From NCBI RefSeq assembly GCF_001889005.1, contig NZ_CP018153.1, forward strand, positions 592,501 to 656,500: DNA of 64,000 nucleotides, written 5' to 3'. The notes under the pieces were generated by a model, which was not told the origin of the DNA, did not search any database, and saw nothing but the letters and a program-made list of their open reading frames with translations. The stretch is from Christiangramia salexigens. Lineage in GTDB: Bacteria > Bacteroidota > Bacteroidia > Flavobacteriales > Flavobacteriaceae. The position numbers were made by a program, and so were the translations under genes. Positions 44,597-54,100 of this stretch are shown here, in pieces. Positions within the stretch are counted from its first letter, which is position 1; the number at the start of each line of letters is the position of its first letter.

Positions 44597-44602
44597 AGTG
44601 AA

Positions 44603-45535
44603 ATGAGCAGCGAATTAAGTGTAGACCATTTACTTGGAATTAAATATCTAAACTCAGAAGATATTGACCTTATCTTCAAAACTGCCGATCACTTTAAGGA
44701 AGTGATCAACAGGCCAATTAAAAAGGTTCCCTCTCTGCGAGACATCACTATTGCCAATCTGTTCTTTGAAAACAGTACACGTACGCGGTTATCTTTTGAA
44801 CTTGCCGAAAAACGATTGAGTGCAGATGTTATTAATTTTTCTGCGGCTTCATCATCAGTAAAGAAGGGAGAGACTTTGATAGACACCGTAAATAATATAC
44901 TTTCCATGAAAGTGGATATGGTGGTTATGAGGCATCCCAACCCGGGGGCAGGAATTTTTCTATCGAAGCATGTAAATGCCAGCATTATAAATGCAGGGGA
45001 TGGAGCGCATGAGCATCCTACTCAGGCTTTACTGGATTCTTACTCCATTCGTGAAAAGCTAGGAAGTGTAGAAGGCAAAAAAGTTGTTATCGTTGGAGAT
45101 ATCCTTCATAGTCGTGTAGCTCTTTCAAATATATTCGCTTTGAAGCTTCAGGGAGCAGAAGTTAAAGTTTGCGGTCCAAAAACGCTCTTGCCTAAGCATA
45201 TCGAATCACTGGGTGTACAGGTTGAAACTAATTTGCGAAAAGCTCTGGAATGGTGTGATGTGGCCAATATGTTAAGAGTTCAGAACGAAAGAATGGATAT
45301 TAGCTATTTTCCAAGTACCCGCGAGTATACAAAGCAATTTGGATTAAATAAAAAATTACTGGATAGTCTGGATAAGGAAATTGTTGTGATGCATCCCGGT
45401 CCCATTAACAGAGGTGTGGAAATAACAAGTGATGTGGCCGATTCTGAACACGCGATCATTCTGGATCAGGTTCAAAATGGAGTAGCGGTAAGAATGGCTG
45501 TCATCTATCTTCTGGCTTCCAGAATAAAGCAATAA
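44603..45535 (+). CDS. Aspartate carbamoyltransferase, catalytic chain
   Basis: A 310-residue enzyme that makes N-carbamoyl-aspartate, the first committed step of pyrimidine synthesis. Carbamoyl phosphate-binding FENSTRTRLSFE, the GDGAHEHPTQALLD motif, and HPGPINRGVEI are intact. No regulatory chain gene (pyrI) is near. It is co-transcribed with pyrR. Confidence 0.95.
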   Translation: MSSELSVDHLLGIKYLNSEDIDLIFKTADHFKEVINRPIKKVPSLRDITIANLFFENSTRTRLSFELAEKRLSADVINFSAASSSVKKGETLIDTVNNILSMKVDMVVMRHPNPGAGIFLSKHVNASIINAGDGAHEHPTQALLDSYSIREKLGSVEGKKVVIVGDILHSRVALSNIFALKLQGAEVKVCGPKTLLPKHIESLGVQVETNLRKALEWCDVANMLRVQNERMDISYFPSTREYTKQFGLNKKLLDSLDKEIVVMHPGPINRGVEITSDVADSEHAIILDQVQNGVAVRMAVIYLLASRIKQ

Positions 45536-45575
45536 GATCTATTCTAATTATTTAATTTTAAACAAGATCCCGAAT

Positions 45576-45908
45576 ATGATAATTACCCGAAAAGAGAATT
45601 TTCTTTTGATCGAAAATGAGGCAGATTCAATAACCGAATTTGCTACTCAACTCACAAAGGATCACGAGGAACTGGGGGAGCATAATATTATAATAGATTT
45701 ATCTAAATATAAGGACCTTGATCCTAAGTCCTTAATGGTATTTCTGGAGCTATCCAAGCTATACAGGGAAAAGAATAAAAGCTTTGTTCTGGTCAATAAT
45801 GCCCTTGGTATAGATGAACTTCCTGAAGAATTGATCGTCGTACCAACAATTAATGAGGGAGAAGATCTAATTCAAATGGAGGAAATTCAACGTGATCTTG
45901 GATTTTAA
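45576..45908 (+). CDS. STAS-like protein upstream of RNase Z
   Basis: A 110-residue soluble protein with an alternating beta/alpha pattern (FLLIENEADSITEF, HNIIIDLSKYKDLDPKSLMVFLELSKLY, KSFVLVNNALGIDELPEELIVVPTINEGEDLI), the layout of a STAS/anti-anti-sigma fold. The Ser/Thr that kinases modify in SpoIIAA is not clear (D-P-K-S at about 49-52 is one candidate). It lies 38 bases before rnz, and I recall the same pairing in other Flavobacteriia. Function unknown. Confidence 0.7.
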   Translation: MIITRKENFLLIENEADSITEFATQLTKDHEELGEHNIIIDLSKYKDLDPKSLMVFLELSKLYREKNKSFVLVNNALGIDELPEELIVVPTINEGEDLIQMEEIQRDLGF

Positions 45909-45946
45909 TGAGAGTAATTATCCGCTAAACTAAATACAGTTCTGGA

Positions 45947-46855
45947 ATGAAGGTCAATATTCTTGGTTGTTACGCGGCTACTCCACGGAGTTTCACAAAT
46001 CCCAGTTCTCAGGTTCTAGAAATAAAGAACCATCTTTTCCTTATAGATTGTGGAGAGGGAACACAGGTGCAACTGCGCAAGAATAAGATCAAATTTTCCA
46101 AGATTGAGCACATTTTTATTTCTCATTTACACGGAGATCATTTTTATGGTCTCGTGGGCTTAGTTTCTACTTTTAGATTATTAAATAGAGAAAAGGAATT
46201 ACACATTTATGGACCCAAGGGAATAAAAGAGATAATAACGCTGCAGCTAAAATTATCTAAATCCTGGACCAATTATCCACTTATTTTTCACGAATTAACT
46301 TCCAAAGAACCTCAGGTCATTTTTGAAGATTTGAAAGTAAGCGTTTCTACCATACCATTAAAACATCGCATCTATACCAACGGTTTCTTATTCAAAGAGA
46401 AAACCGGAGATAGAAAACTTTTGATAAATGAAGCTCTTAAGTATAATATAGATGTAACGCTTTATAAGAGCTTAAAAAAGGGCAAAGATGTCATCTCAGA
46501 GGATGGAGAGTTAATTCCAAATGCATTAGTGACAGCACCACCAGATGATCCACTTTCCTACGCTTATTGCAGTGATACGGTCTATGATCCCGAAATCGTT
46601 CCACTTATTAAGGAGGCTACTGCACTCTATCATGAATCTACTTTTTTGGAACAACAGGCAGAATTAGCTTTTCCTACAAAACATTCCACGGCTCGCCAGG
46701 CTGCAACTATAGCCAGGGATGCACAAGTAATGCTTCTTATACTGGGTCATTATTCTACGCGTTATCCAGACATTCAACTATTCAAAACCGAGGCAGAATC
46801 GATTTTTCAAAATATCATTTTAGCCGATGACGGAAAAGAAATATCCGTCAAGTAA
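45947..46855 (+). CDS. Ribonuclease Z
   Basis: A 302-residue metallo-beta-lactamase-fold endonuclease that trims the 3' ends of tRNA precursors. The zinc motif HLHGDH (about residues 60-66), the GEGTQVQLRK segment typical of short-form tRNase Z, the YCSDTVYD aspartate, ALYHESTF, KHSTARQAA and the final LGHYSTRY are all present. It probably shares its mRNA with the STAS-like gene. Confidence 0.93.
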   Translation: MKVNILGCYAATPRSFTNPSSQVLEIKNHLFLIDCGEGTQVQLRKNKIKFSKIEHIFISHLHGDHFYGLVGLVSTFRLLNREKELHIYGPKGIKEIITLQLKLSKSWTNYPLIFHELTSKEPQVIFEDLKVSVSTIPLKHRIYTNGFLFKEKTGDRKLLINEALKYNIDVTLYKSLKKGKDVISEDGELIPNALVTAPPDDPLSYAYCSDTVYDPEIVPLIKEATALYHESTFLEQQAELAFPTKHSTARQAATIARDAQVMLLILGHYSTRYPDIQLFKTEAESIFQNIILADDGKEISVK

Positions 46856-46990
46856 CCCATTTTTCAATTTTCTTAAACGTGTCTTTTATCGATTGATAAA
46901 ATATGCTCTGGAGGTCTTTTCCTACAGATTATGTTAATATTATCTTAATATTAAGCAAAATTTAAGGTCATTGTGTATTTAGTCGGATAT

Positions 46991-47028
46991 ATGTGTACAT
47001 TTATAGTCCCTGAATCTAACATGTGTAC
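46991..47028. repeat. Direct repeat ATGTGTAC upstream of the CAP gene
   Basis: The octamer occurs at 46991-46998 and 47021-47028, exactly 30 bases apart (about three helical turns), the second copy ending two bases before the ATG. Regular spacing could mean a regulator site. It may also be chance. Confidence 0.35.
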
Positions 47029-47030
47029 CT

Positions 47031-47537
47031 ATGAAAACGCGGACTTTTAAAATATTGACTTTTATACTTTGTACGGTAATTCTTACATCTTGTTCTAAAG
47101 AGAACATTGAGGATCAAGTAACTTCGTATGACCAGGTAGCTACCAAAAAAGCTGAATATAAATATTCGCAAATGGAGATAGAGATCCTTGAAGATATAAA
47201 CATCTACAGAAAAGCGAATGGTTTAAGCGAGTTAAAAGCTTTAACAGATGTTTCTTTAAAGGCAGAAGATCATAATGATTATATGATTCAGAACGGGAAA
47301 GTAAGTCATGATAATTTTGCAGCCCGAGCTTCTTACTTAATGAATGAAATAGGTGCTAAATCGGTAAGTGAAAATGTAGCTTACGGTTATCATACCGCAG
47401 ATGCTGTAGTAAAAGCATGGTTAAAAAGCAGTGCGCATAAGGAGAATATCGATGGAGATCATACTCACTTTGGTATTTCAGTTAGACAGGATTCAGAAGG
47501 AAAAAATTATTTCACCAATATTTTTATTAAAAAGTAA
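47031..47537 (+). CDS. CAP domain-containing lipoprotein
   Basis: A 168-residue lipoprotein (signal ending VILTSC, Cys about 21). The CAP/SCP domain covers about 45-167. Its conserved pieces are INIYRKANGLSELKALTDVSLKAEDHNDYM, VSHDNF, the SENVAYG motif, and AWLKSSAHKENID with the SxxHxxN histidine. CAP proteins occur in secreted proteins of all domains, and the bacterial role is mostly unknown. The upstream region has two direct copies of ATGTGTAC 30 bases apart (46991, 47021). A terminator follows. Confidence 0.85.
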   Translation: MKTRTFKILTFILCTVILTSCSKENIEDQVTSYDQVATKKAEYKYSQMEIEILEDINIYRKANGLSELKALTDVSLKAEDHNDYMIQNGKVSHDNFAARASYLMNEIGAKSVSENVAYGYHTADAVVKAWLKSSAHKENIDGDHTHFGISVRQDSEGKNYFTNIFIKK

Positions 47538-47567
47538 AACCGCAAGTTTTGTTTTCCCCCCAAATCG

Positions 47568-47606
47568 AAAAAGGGTTCAGGCTAGAGGCTGACCCTTTTT
47601 TTTTTG
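47568..47606 (+). terminator. Terminator of the CAP gene
   Basis: Stem AAAAAGGGTTCAG / CTGACCCTTTTT with one bulged base, loop GCTAGAGG, then a long T-run. Nineteen bases including the loop recur in the hairpin at 48166-48200. Confidence 0.8.
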
Positions 47607-47879
47607 TTTGTATTTCTTAAATTCTATTATACTGTTAACTTAAAAAATCTTAATTCCTACATTTCTATTTAGAAAGTATTTAGACTTTATATTTCCTTCC
47701 TAATTTGTTGTTTTTGCCAGTATCTGAAATTGAGTTTTTATTAGTCATTTTTTAATCACTTAATAGATCTCTGAAGGGTATTTTTTGCTGTATAGCCATT
47801 AGTTCTTCTATCATTTATGAAGATACCCTGCGTACTAATATCGCCCAGGTAATATGAGTTAGATTTCAACTAAGTAATA

Positions 47880-47981
47880 TTACTGTTTAGACACTCTAAG
47901 GTCATAACTTAAAGTTCCTTGTGACATATCTTCCAGGTTTAGATAAGAACCACCTAAATTGAAATGCAGTACTATCTTCAT
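47880..47981 (-). pseudogene. Possible relic of a protein C-terminus
   Basis: A 33-codon frame reads MKIVLHFNLGGSYLNLEDM followed by SQGTLSYDLRVSKQ and a stop. The pattern LNLEDMSQGTLSYDLRV resembles the last strands of a T9SS sorting domain or a beta-sandwich. No upstream continuation exists in frame, so if real it is the end of a lost gene. Chance is quite possible. Confidence 0.25.
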
Positions 47982-48165
47982 AGTTTTATATCTCTTCGCT
48001 AAGCAGTAGTTTGATTTCTAAAAGATATAAACTGATTAGGGATAGCTCATTTTCCTTATAAAAACAGTTAGTAGGGGATGGTATAAAAATCTAATAAGAT
48101 CTGGCTGCGTGGCTAATAAGTAGCTTAAAAAGGGAATGAACTCTATTAGGGAAACATATAGATAT

Positions 48166-48200
48166 AAAAAAAGGTTCAGGCTAGAGGCTGAACCTTTTTT
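48166..48200. terminator. Terminator of the giant adhesin-porP-ompA operon
   Basis: Perfect stem AAAAAAAGGTTCAG / CTGAACCTTTTTT with loop GCTAGAGG. T-runs on both strands allow action on the minus-strand operon that ends at 48328. Confidence 0.75.
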
Positions 48201-48327
48201 GTGAGAAAATTTGTGGGGAAACTTCCTCTTTGAAATGATAGAAGAGACTAACGAGATTCTGTTGTATAATCAGTCTAAGACTGAATTACCTGAGGGGGAA
48301 CAATAGCATCCCGAAAGTCCCTATGTT

Positions 48328-50190
48328 TTACTCTTCCATTTTCACCACGCTAAACATGGATCTTCTGTTGAGTTGGTGATCTTTTTCGCTGCAACGCTGG
48401 CAGTCTATAGCAGGTTTGGTTTCTCCAAACCCCTGATATATTTTAATTCTATCTTTCTTAATTCCTTTTGAGATGAGATAATCGTAAGTAGATTTAGCTC
48501 TTCGCTCGGCCAGTTTTTCATTATAGGCGTTGGATCCTCTTCTGTCGGTATGCGAACCGATCTCGATGACCAGCTGCGGATATTGTTCCTTCATTAAAGT
48601 GACCAGCTTATCTAGCTCTTTCGCTGCATCTGGTCTGATGTTGGACTTGTCAAAATCGAAATAGATATTGTCTATCTCTGCCAGGTATTCCACATCGGCT
48701 ACGGGTTGTAACTGTATGTTATAGATTAGTTCATCCTTATCATCGGCTACCTTGGTATCTACTTGTCCGTTGAAGGTTTGGTATCTGATCTCTTTGGCTT
48801 CTATAGGTAATGTCGTATCACGAGCCACCTCGCTTTGATAATGTCCCAGAGAATCGGTTTCTAAAAAAGCGATCTGTTTTTGATTCTGATCCATTAGTCT
48901 AACCGTAGCCTGAGCTACAGGTTTATTATTAATGGCATCGGTCACCTGTCCTGTAAGGACCAGGGGATTGAGTTTATTGAACACAAAGATGTTATCACTT
49001 GGTCCTTCACGGTTAGTAGAGATATAGCCTTCTCTGGAATCTGCGACCTGGAAATAGGCAAAATCATCCATACTGCTGTTGATAGGTTCTCCTAGATTTT
49101 CCACCCCGCCATTCTCCAGACGAAAGATATCAAACAAGCCTAAGCCTGCATGACCATTGGAGGAGAAGTAAAGGGTACTATCGGCATCTACAAAAGGAAA
49201 GGTCTCATCAAAAGGAGTGTTTACCGGTTCTTCCATATTTTCGATACTGCCAAAGGTGTTTTTTCCGGTGATCGGTACTTTATAAATATCGGTACCGCCC
49301 ATACCTCCCGGCATGTCTGATGCAAAATATAAGGTCTTCCCATCTGGAGAGAGCGCCGGATGCCCCACCGAATACTCATTGGAGTTAAAGGGCAATTCCT
49401 GAACTCCCGTCCATGTATTACCCGATTTGGTGGCGATGTATAATTTTAAATGATTGGTCTTGTTCTTATCCCGTTTGCCTTCTTTCTTACCCAGATAATT
49501 GTTTCGGGTAAAATACATGGTATTGCCGTCAGGACTAATAACCAGCGGACCATCATGGAGTTTGGTATTGATCTCTCCCGAGACAGGATTGATAGCCCCG
49601 GAAGTCTTATCCATCATGTAGAGGTCCAAAAAAGGCTCTCCGGTCCAGCTATAGGTCTTCTCTTTTACACTTACTCCCTGGGCTCTGGCCGATACAAAGT
49701 AAAGTTTGCCTTCTTTTACAAAGACCCCAAAGTCACTCACGCCTGAATTGAATTCGGCAGGCTGCACTCTATAGGTGGCCTTGCTTTTGTACTCGCTTTT
49801 CTCGATCATGGTTTCGATCTCACGGGAGTCTTTTCCACTCTCGAGATATTTCTTCAGCCATTGTCTGGATTCTTCATAGCGTTTTACCCCACGCAGGGCC
49901 TGTGCATATTTGTAATAATACTCAGGCGAGATAGTAGTGTCTTCAATAACATCACCATAATAATGCACGGCATTCTCGGGACTACGCAGCATCATATAAG
50001 AATCGCCTAATCTTTTAGAATTATAAAAAGTATTGTATTCTTTTTCAATAAGTTCTTTATACAATTCTGTTGCTTTTAGATATGCAAAATCATTGTAAAG
50101 TCTGTCTGCCTTTTTTTGCTTGCCACTTTGAGCCTGCGTATTAATTGAAAACGCAAGTATTATAATTAAAAGAGTGTATATTTTTTTCAT
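48328..50190 (-). CDS. OmpA family protein with TPR and beta-propeller (PorE-like)
   Basis: A 620-residue outer-membrane-associated protein. In order: signal peptide (to about 21), TPR-like helices (about 25-125), a PD40-type beta-propeller (about 150-400, with LHDGPLVISPDGNTMYFTRN and GHPALSPDGKTLYFASD), a carboxypeptidase-regulatory-like domain (about 405-500), and a C-terminal OmpA domain (about 510-620; IYFDFDKSNIRPDA, SHTDRRGSNAYNEKLAERRA) that binds peptidoglycan. This is exactly the domain order of PorE of the type IX system, though paralogues with other partners are common. Sixteen bases after the PorP/SprF gene, it probably anchors that machinery or the adhesin. Confidence 0.87.
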   Translation of the reverse strand: MKKIYTLLIIILAFSINTQAQSGKQKKADRLYNDFAYLKATELYKELIEKEYNTFYNSKRLGDSYMMLRSPENAVHYYGDVIEDTTISPEYYYKYAQALRGVKRYEESRQWLKKYLESGKDSREIETMIEKSEYKSKATYRVQPAEFNSGVSDFGVFVKEGKLYFVSARAQGVSVKEKTYSWTGEPFLDLYMMDKTSGAINPVSGEINTKLHDGPLVISPDGNTMYFTRNNYLGKKEGKRDKNKTNHLKLYIATKSGNTWTGVQELPFNSNEYSVGHPALSPDGKTLYFASDMPGGMGGTDIYKVPITGKNTFGSIENMEEPVNTPFDETFPFVDADSTLYFSSNGHAGLGLFDIFRLENGGVENLGEPINSSMDDFAYFQVADSREGYISTNREGPSDNIFVFNKLNPLVLTGQVTDAINNKPVAQATVRLMDQNQKQIAFLETDSLGHYQSEVARDTTLPIEAKEIRYQTFNGQVDTKVADDKDELIYNIQLQPVADVEYLAEIDNIYFDFDKSNIRPDAAKELDKLVTLMKEQYPQLVIEIGSHTDRRGSNAYNEKLAERRAKSTYDYLISKGIKKDRIKIYQGFGETKPAIDCQRCSEKDHQLNRRSMFSVVKMEE

Positions 50191-50206
50191 AATGACTTGG
50201 CTTTAA

Positions 50207-51118
50207 TTAGAAGAAACGAGGAGATTTATACCTGGTCTTTTTCGCTCTTATTTCATATATAAGTAAGATCTCGTGAGAACCGGAAGTATAAGGTCTGATA
50301 TCTGAGATCGGATATTCATAGGCATAACCGGCACGGAAGCCATCAAATAACTGCACATCCAGAAAACCTCCAACTGCATCATCAATTCTGTAATTGGCTC
50401 CCAGGTAGAACTTCTCATTGAAGATCGTGGTTGCCGAAATATCTACCGATAGTGGAGCCCCCTTGGTCGCTTTGAAAAGGGTAGTGGGTCTTAGCTTCAC
50501 ATTATCGCTTAGGTCAAAGACATATCCACCGGTCAGGTAATAATGTACCTGCTCTAAAGCAAGATATTCATTGTATTTGTTATTGTTATTATTGATTAGT
50601 TTAGGAGCTGAACCTCCGATATACCAATTTTGAGCAGAGAGATAAAAACCCACACCAAAATTAGGGGTCCATCGGTTGATCTGGTCTCTAAAGAAAGGGT
50701 CATTTAAGACTTCAGGATCATTAAAGAGTTCTTCCTCAAGATTATAATAACTCATTCCGGCTTTTAGTCCCAATCGCAGGGTAACATCTGCACTCATGTC
50801 CAGGCGATAAGAGAAATCTCCGTAGGCATAGGTGTAGTTTTCATAACCTGCATTGTCATTGATGATAGATAGTCCCAATCCTACTTTATCATTGGTAAGA
50901 GGAGAGTGGACCGAGAGAGTCTGTGTCACAGGAGCTCCTTCGAGGTCTGCCCACTGGCTGCGATGCAATCCAACGATGGAGAGTCCGTCTCTACTCCCGG
51001 CATAAGCCGGGTTAATAGAGATCGTATTATACATATACTGTGTGAACTGAGGGAGCTGTTGTGAGAAACCAGTTCCCGCAACAAACAAAGTCAATATGAT
51101 CAGATATACTTTTTTCAT
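50207..51118 (-). CDS. PorP/SprF family type IX secretion system membrane protein
   Basis: A 303-residue outer-membrane protein with a signal peptide (to about 19). The family marks are clear: QLPQFTQYMYNTISINPAYAGSRD directly after the signal, then GLHRSQWADLEGAP, SVHSPL and VGLGLSI. The C-terminal half is barrel-like (FDLSDNVKLRPTTLFKAT, YEYPISDIRPYTSGSHEILL). SprF of Flavobacterium is needed to secrete the giant adhesin SprB, and such genes normally follow the gene of the protein they serve. Here it begins 12 bases after the giant T9SS type B protein. Confidence 0.92.
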   Translation of the reverse strand: MKKVYLIILTLFVAGTGFSQQLPQFTQYMYNTISINPAYAGSRDGLSIVGLHRSQWADLEGAPVTQTLSVHSPLTNDKVGLGLSIINDNAGYENYTYAYGDFSYRLDMSADVTLRLGLKAGMSYYNLEEELFNDPEVLNDPFFRDQINRWTPNFGVGFYLSAQNWYIGGSAPKLINNNNNKYNEYLALEQVHYYLTGGYVFDLSDNVKLRPTTLFKATKGAPLSVDISATTIFNEKFYLGANYRIDDAVGGFLDVQLFDGFRAGYAYEYPISDIRPYTSGSHEILLIYEIRAKKTRYKSPRFF

Positions 51119-51130
51119 AATTTCCCTTTT

Positions 51131-54100
51131 TTATTTTGTTCCTAAATAGATGAAACCTTGAATAGCTTCCATATTGCTTCCTCTCATCTTAACGAAGTAG
51201 TAGTAGGTACCTGCCGGTAACTGATTTGAACTAGTGAACGACTTTTGAGATTGTCCATCCCAGTTGTTCTGATAGTTCTCAGCTTCAAATACTTTGGCAC
51301 CCCATCTGTTAAAGATCATTACATCGTAAATGAAGTCACATTCCACATCTTTATCTACTACAAAGAAGTCATTTTGATTGTCACCGTTTGGTGTAACCAC
51401 TTTGGAGATACTTCCTTTAATATCTGAAAGGCTACATGGTAATACTACACAGTCGTTATTGATCGATACAGTAACTTCGGTAGTAGATGGGCAAATACCT
51501 TCAAGGTTATAGGTGAAAACATATTCGCCTACTTCAAGCATTGCCGGATCAATATATCCGTCATCAAGTGCGCCAGTATTGGCCGCATCGCTCCAGGTAC
51601 CAGATTTATCAACATCACCAATTAATAATTCGAACAGATCGTAAATTCCATCTGTTTGACAAAGATCTATAGTAGTTGTTTCAATTTCAGTCGCCACAGG
51701 CGCTTCGATAGTTACAAAAGTAACTTCAGAAGTTTGCCCGAATTCATCACGTGCAGTTACTTCATATGTACCAGGTTCAAGATCTGTAAAGATTCCGCTT
51801 TCCTCATAGTTCACACCATCTATACTATAAGTAAGTCCTTCCATGGTCTCTACTGTTATGGTTCCAAACGGTAGAGCACAAGAAGCCTCGGTAGTTACAC
51901 TGGCAGAAGGCGCAGATGGCACTTCAGGTAACTCCTCTTCTTCAACAGTAACTGTGAAATTACAGCTAGTGCTGTTTCCAGCCGCATCGGTTACGGTATA
52001 GGTAACTGTGGTGGTTCCAAGCGGGAATTCTTCTCCAGAAGCAAGTCCCGAGGTTAATTCCACGGTAGTTCCATCACAATTATCAGTAGTGATTATTTCT
52101 GTGTATTCTACCACAGTGGCAGTAGTACCAATTTCCACGATCATGGTGATGTCCTGCGGACACTCTATCGTTGGTGCTTCGGTATCATTTACTGTAACCG
52201 TAAAGCTTTCAGTAGCCACATTTCCATTGATGTCTTTTACCGTATAGGTCACTTGATTTGTTCCAACAGGGAATTCAGTTCCCGATTGAAGACCTTCAGT
52301 AATTTCAACTGTTGAAAGCTCACAATTATCTTTTGCTCCAATCATTTCAAATTCTACTATAGCTCCACATCTACCCGGATCATTATCAACCACAATATCA
52401 TTCATTTCCTCCAGAACCGGCGCTTCATCATCATTTACAGTTACAGTAAAGCTACATTCTGTTGTATTACCAGAAGCATCGGTGGCGGTAAAAGTTATAG
52501 TTGTTGTTCCTACAGGGAATACTTCTCCAGAAGCAGGTCCAGCAGTTTGTTCAACACTTACTTCACCAGAATTATCAAATCCTTGTGGTATAGTAAATTC
52601 TACTACAGCTCCACATTCACCGGCATCCACATTTTGTGTAATAGGTGAGGGGCATTCCAGTGTTGGATCTTCATTATCTTCAACCGTTACTGTAAAGCTA
52701 CATTCGGTAGTATTACCTGCAGCATCTGTTGCAGTGAAAGTAACCGTAGTAGTTCCAATTGGGAACTGAGATCCTGAAGCAGGTCCGCCGGTTTGTTCTA
52801 CGCTTGCTTCACAATTATCGGTCGTGGTAGCATCTTCAAAAGTAACCACAGCATAAGCTTCACCAGTAATGGTATTAATAATGATATTCTCAGGACAGCT
52901 CACTTCAGGAGCTTCGGTATCATTTACTGTAACCGTAAAGCTTTCGGTCGTGGTATTTCCATTTACATCAGTTACTGTATAAGTTACAGTAGTAGTACCT
53001 ACAGGGAAGGTTTCTCCGGAAGCCGGACCTTCTGTAACCTCTACGCTTTCTAAACCACAGTTATCTTTAGCACCAACTACGCCGTATTCTACAACTGCCC
53101 CACAAACTCCCGGGTCACTATTTACAACGATGTTGCTCATATCTTCTGCGATAGGCGCTTCATCATCATTTACAGTTACAGTAAAGCTACATTCTGTTGT
53201 ATTACCAGAAGCATCGGTGGCGGTAAAAGTTATAGTTGTTGTTCCTACAGGGAATACTTCTCCAGAAGCAGGTCCAGCAGTTTGTTCAACACTTACTTCA
53301 CCAGAATTATCAAATCCTTGTGGTATAGTAAATTCTACTACAGCTCCACATTCACCGGCATCCACATTTTGTGTAATAGGTGAGGGGCATTCCAGTGTTG
53401 GATCTTCATTATCTTCAACCGTTACTGTAAAGCTACATTCGGTAGTATTACCTGCAGCATCTGTTGCAGTGAAAGTAACCGTAGTAGTTCCAATTGGGAA
53501 CTGAGATCCTGAAGCAGGTCCGCCGGTTTGTTCTACGCTTGCTTCACAATTATCGGTCGTGGTAGCATCTTCAAAAGTAACCACAGCATAAGCTTCACCA
53601 GTAATGGTATTAATAATGATATTCTCAGGACAGCTCACTTCAGGAGCTTCGGTATCATTTACTGTAACCGTAAAGCTTTCGGTCGTGGTATTTCCATTTA
53701 CATCAGTTACTGTATAAGTTACAGTAGTTGTTCCTACCGGGAACTCAGATCCTGAAACAAAGCCTTCGGTAATTTTCACAGATTGCAGTCCACAGTTATC
53801 TCTTGCTCCAACCATACCGAATTCTACTATAGCGCCACAATTTTCGGAATCATTACTTACAATGATATCATCCATTTCTTCTACTACCGGAGCTTCTGTA
53901 TCATTAACCGTTACAGTAAAACTGCAGTCGGTAGTATTTCCGGCATCATCTGTAGCAGTGAAACTAACTGTTGTTGTTCCAACCGGGAATTCTTCTCCTG
54001 AAACAGGTCCTTCTGTTTGAACAATAGTTGCATTTCCAGAATTATCTGTGATCTCAGGCATGCTGAAACTTACTATGGCACCACAATCACCTGCATCGTT

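Larger units (their letters stand above)
47538..48327. other. 790-base spacer with relics and two related terminators
   Basis: No intact gene is visible. It holds the CAP-gene terminator (47568), a short minus-strand frame resembling a protein end (47880-47981), the second terminator (48166-48200), and a 23-codon + strand frame at 48235-48306 (begins MIEETNEILLYNQ). That last frame vaguely resembles the start of RhuM/Fic-type proteins, but stops at once. The stretch 47600-47870 is AT-rich with nothing recognisable. Confidence 0.5.

Noticed and set aside
46884..46901. TTTTATC-GATT-GATAAAA hairpin after rnz as terminator
   Set aside because: The stem is pure AT apart from one pair and no T-run follows, so it would be a poor terminator. 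It may act weakly.
48235..48306. Short frame beginning MIEETNEILLYNQ as a RhuM/Fic-type gene
   Set aside because: Only 23 codons, with a weak resemblance limited to a few residues. At most it is a relic.
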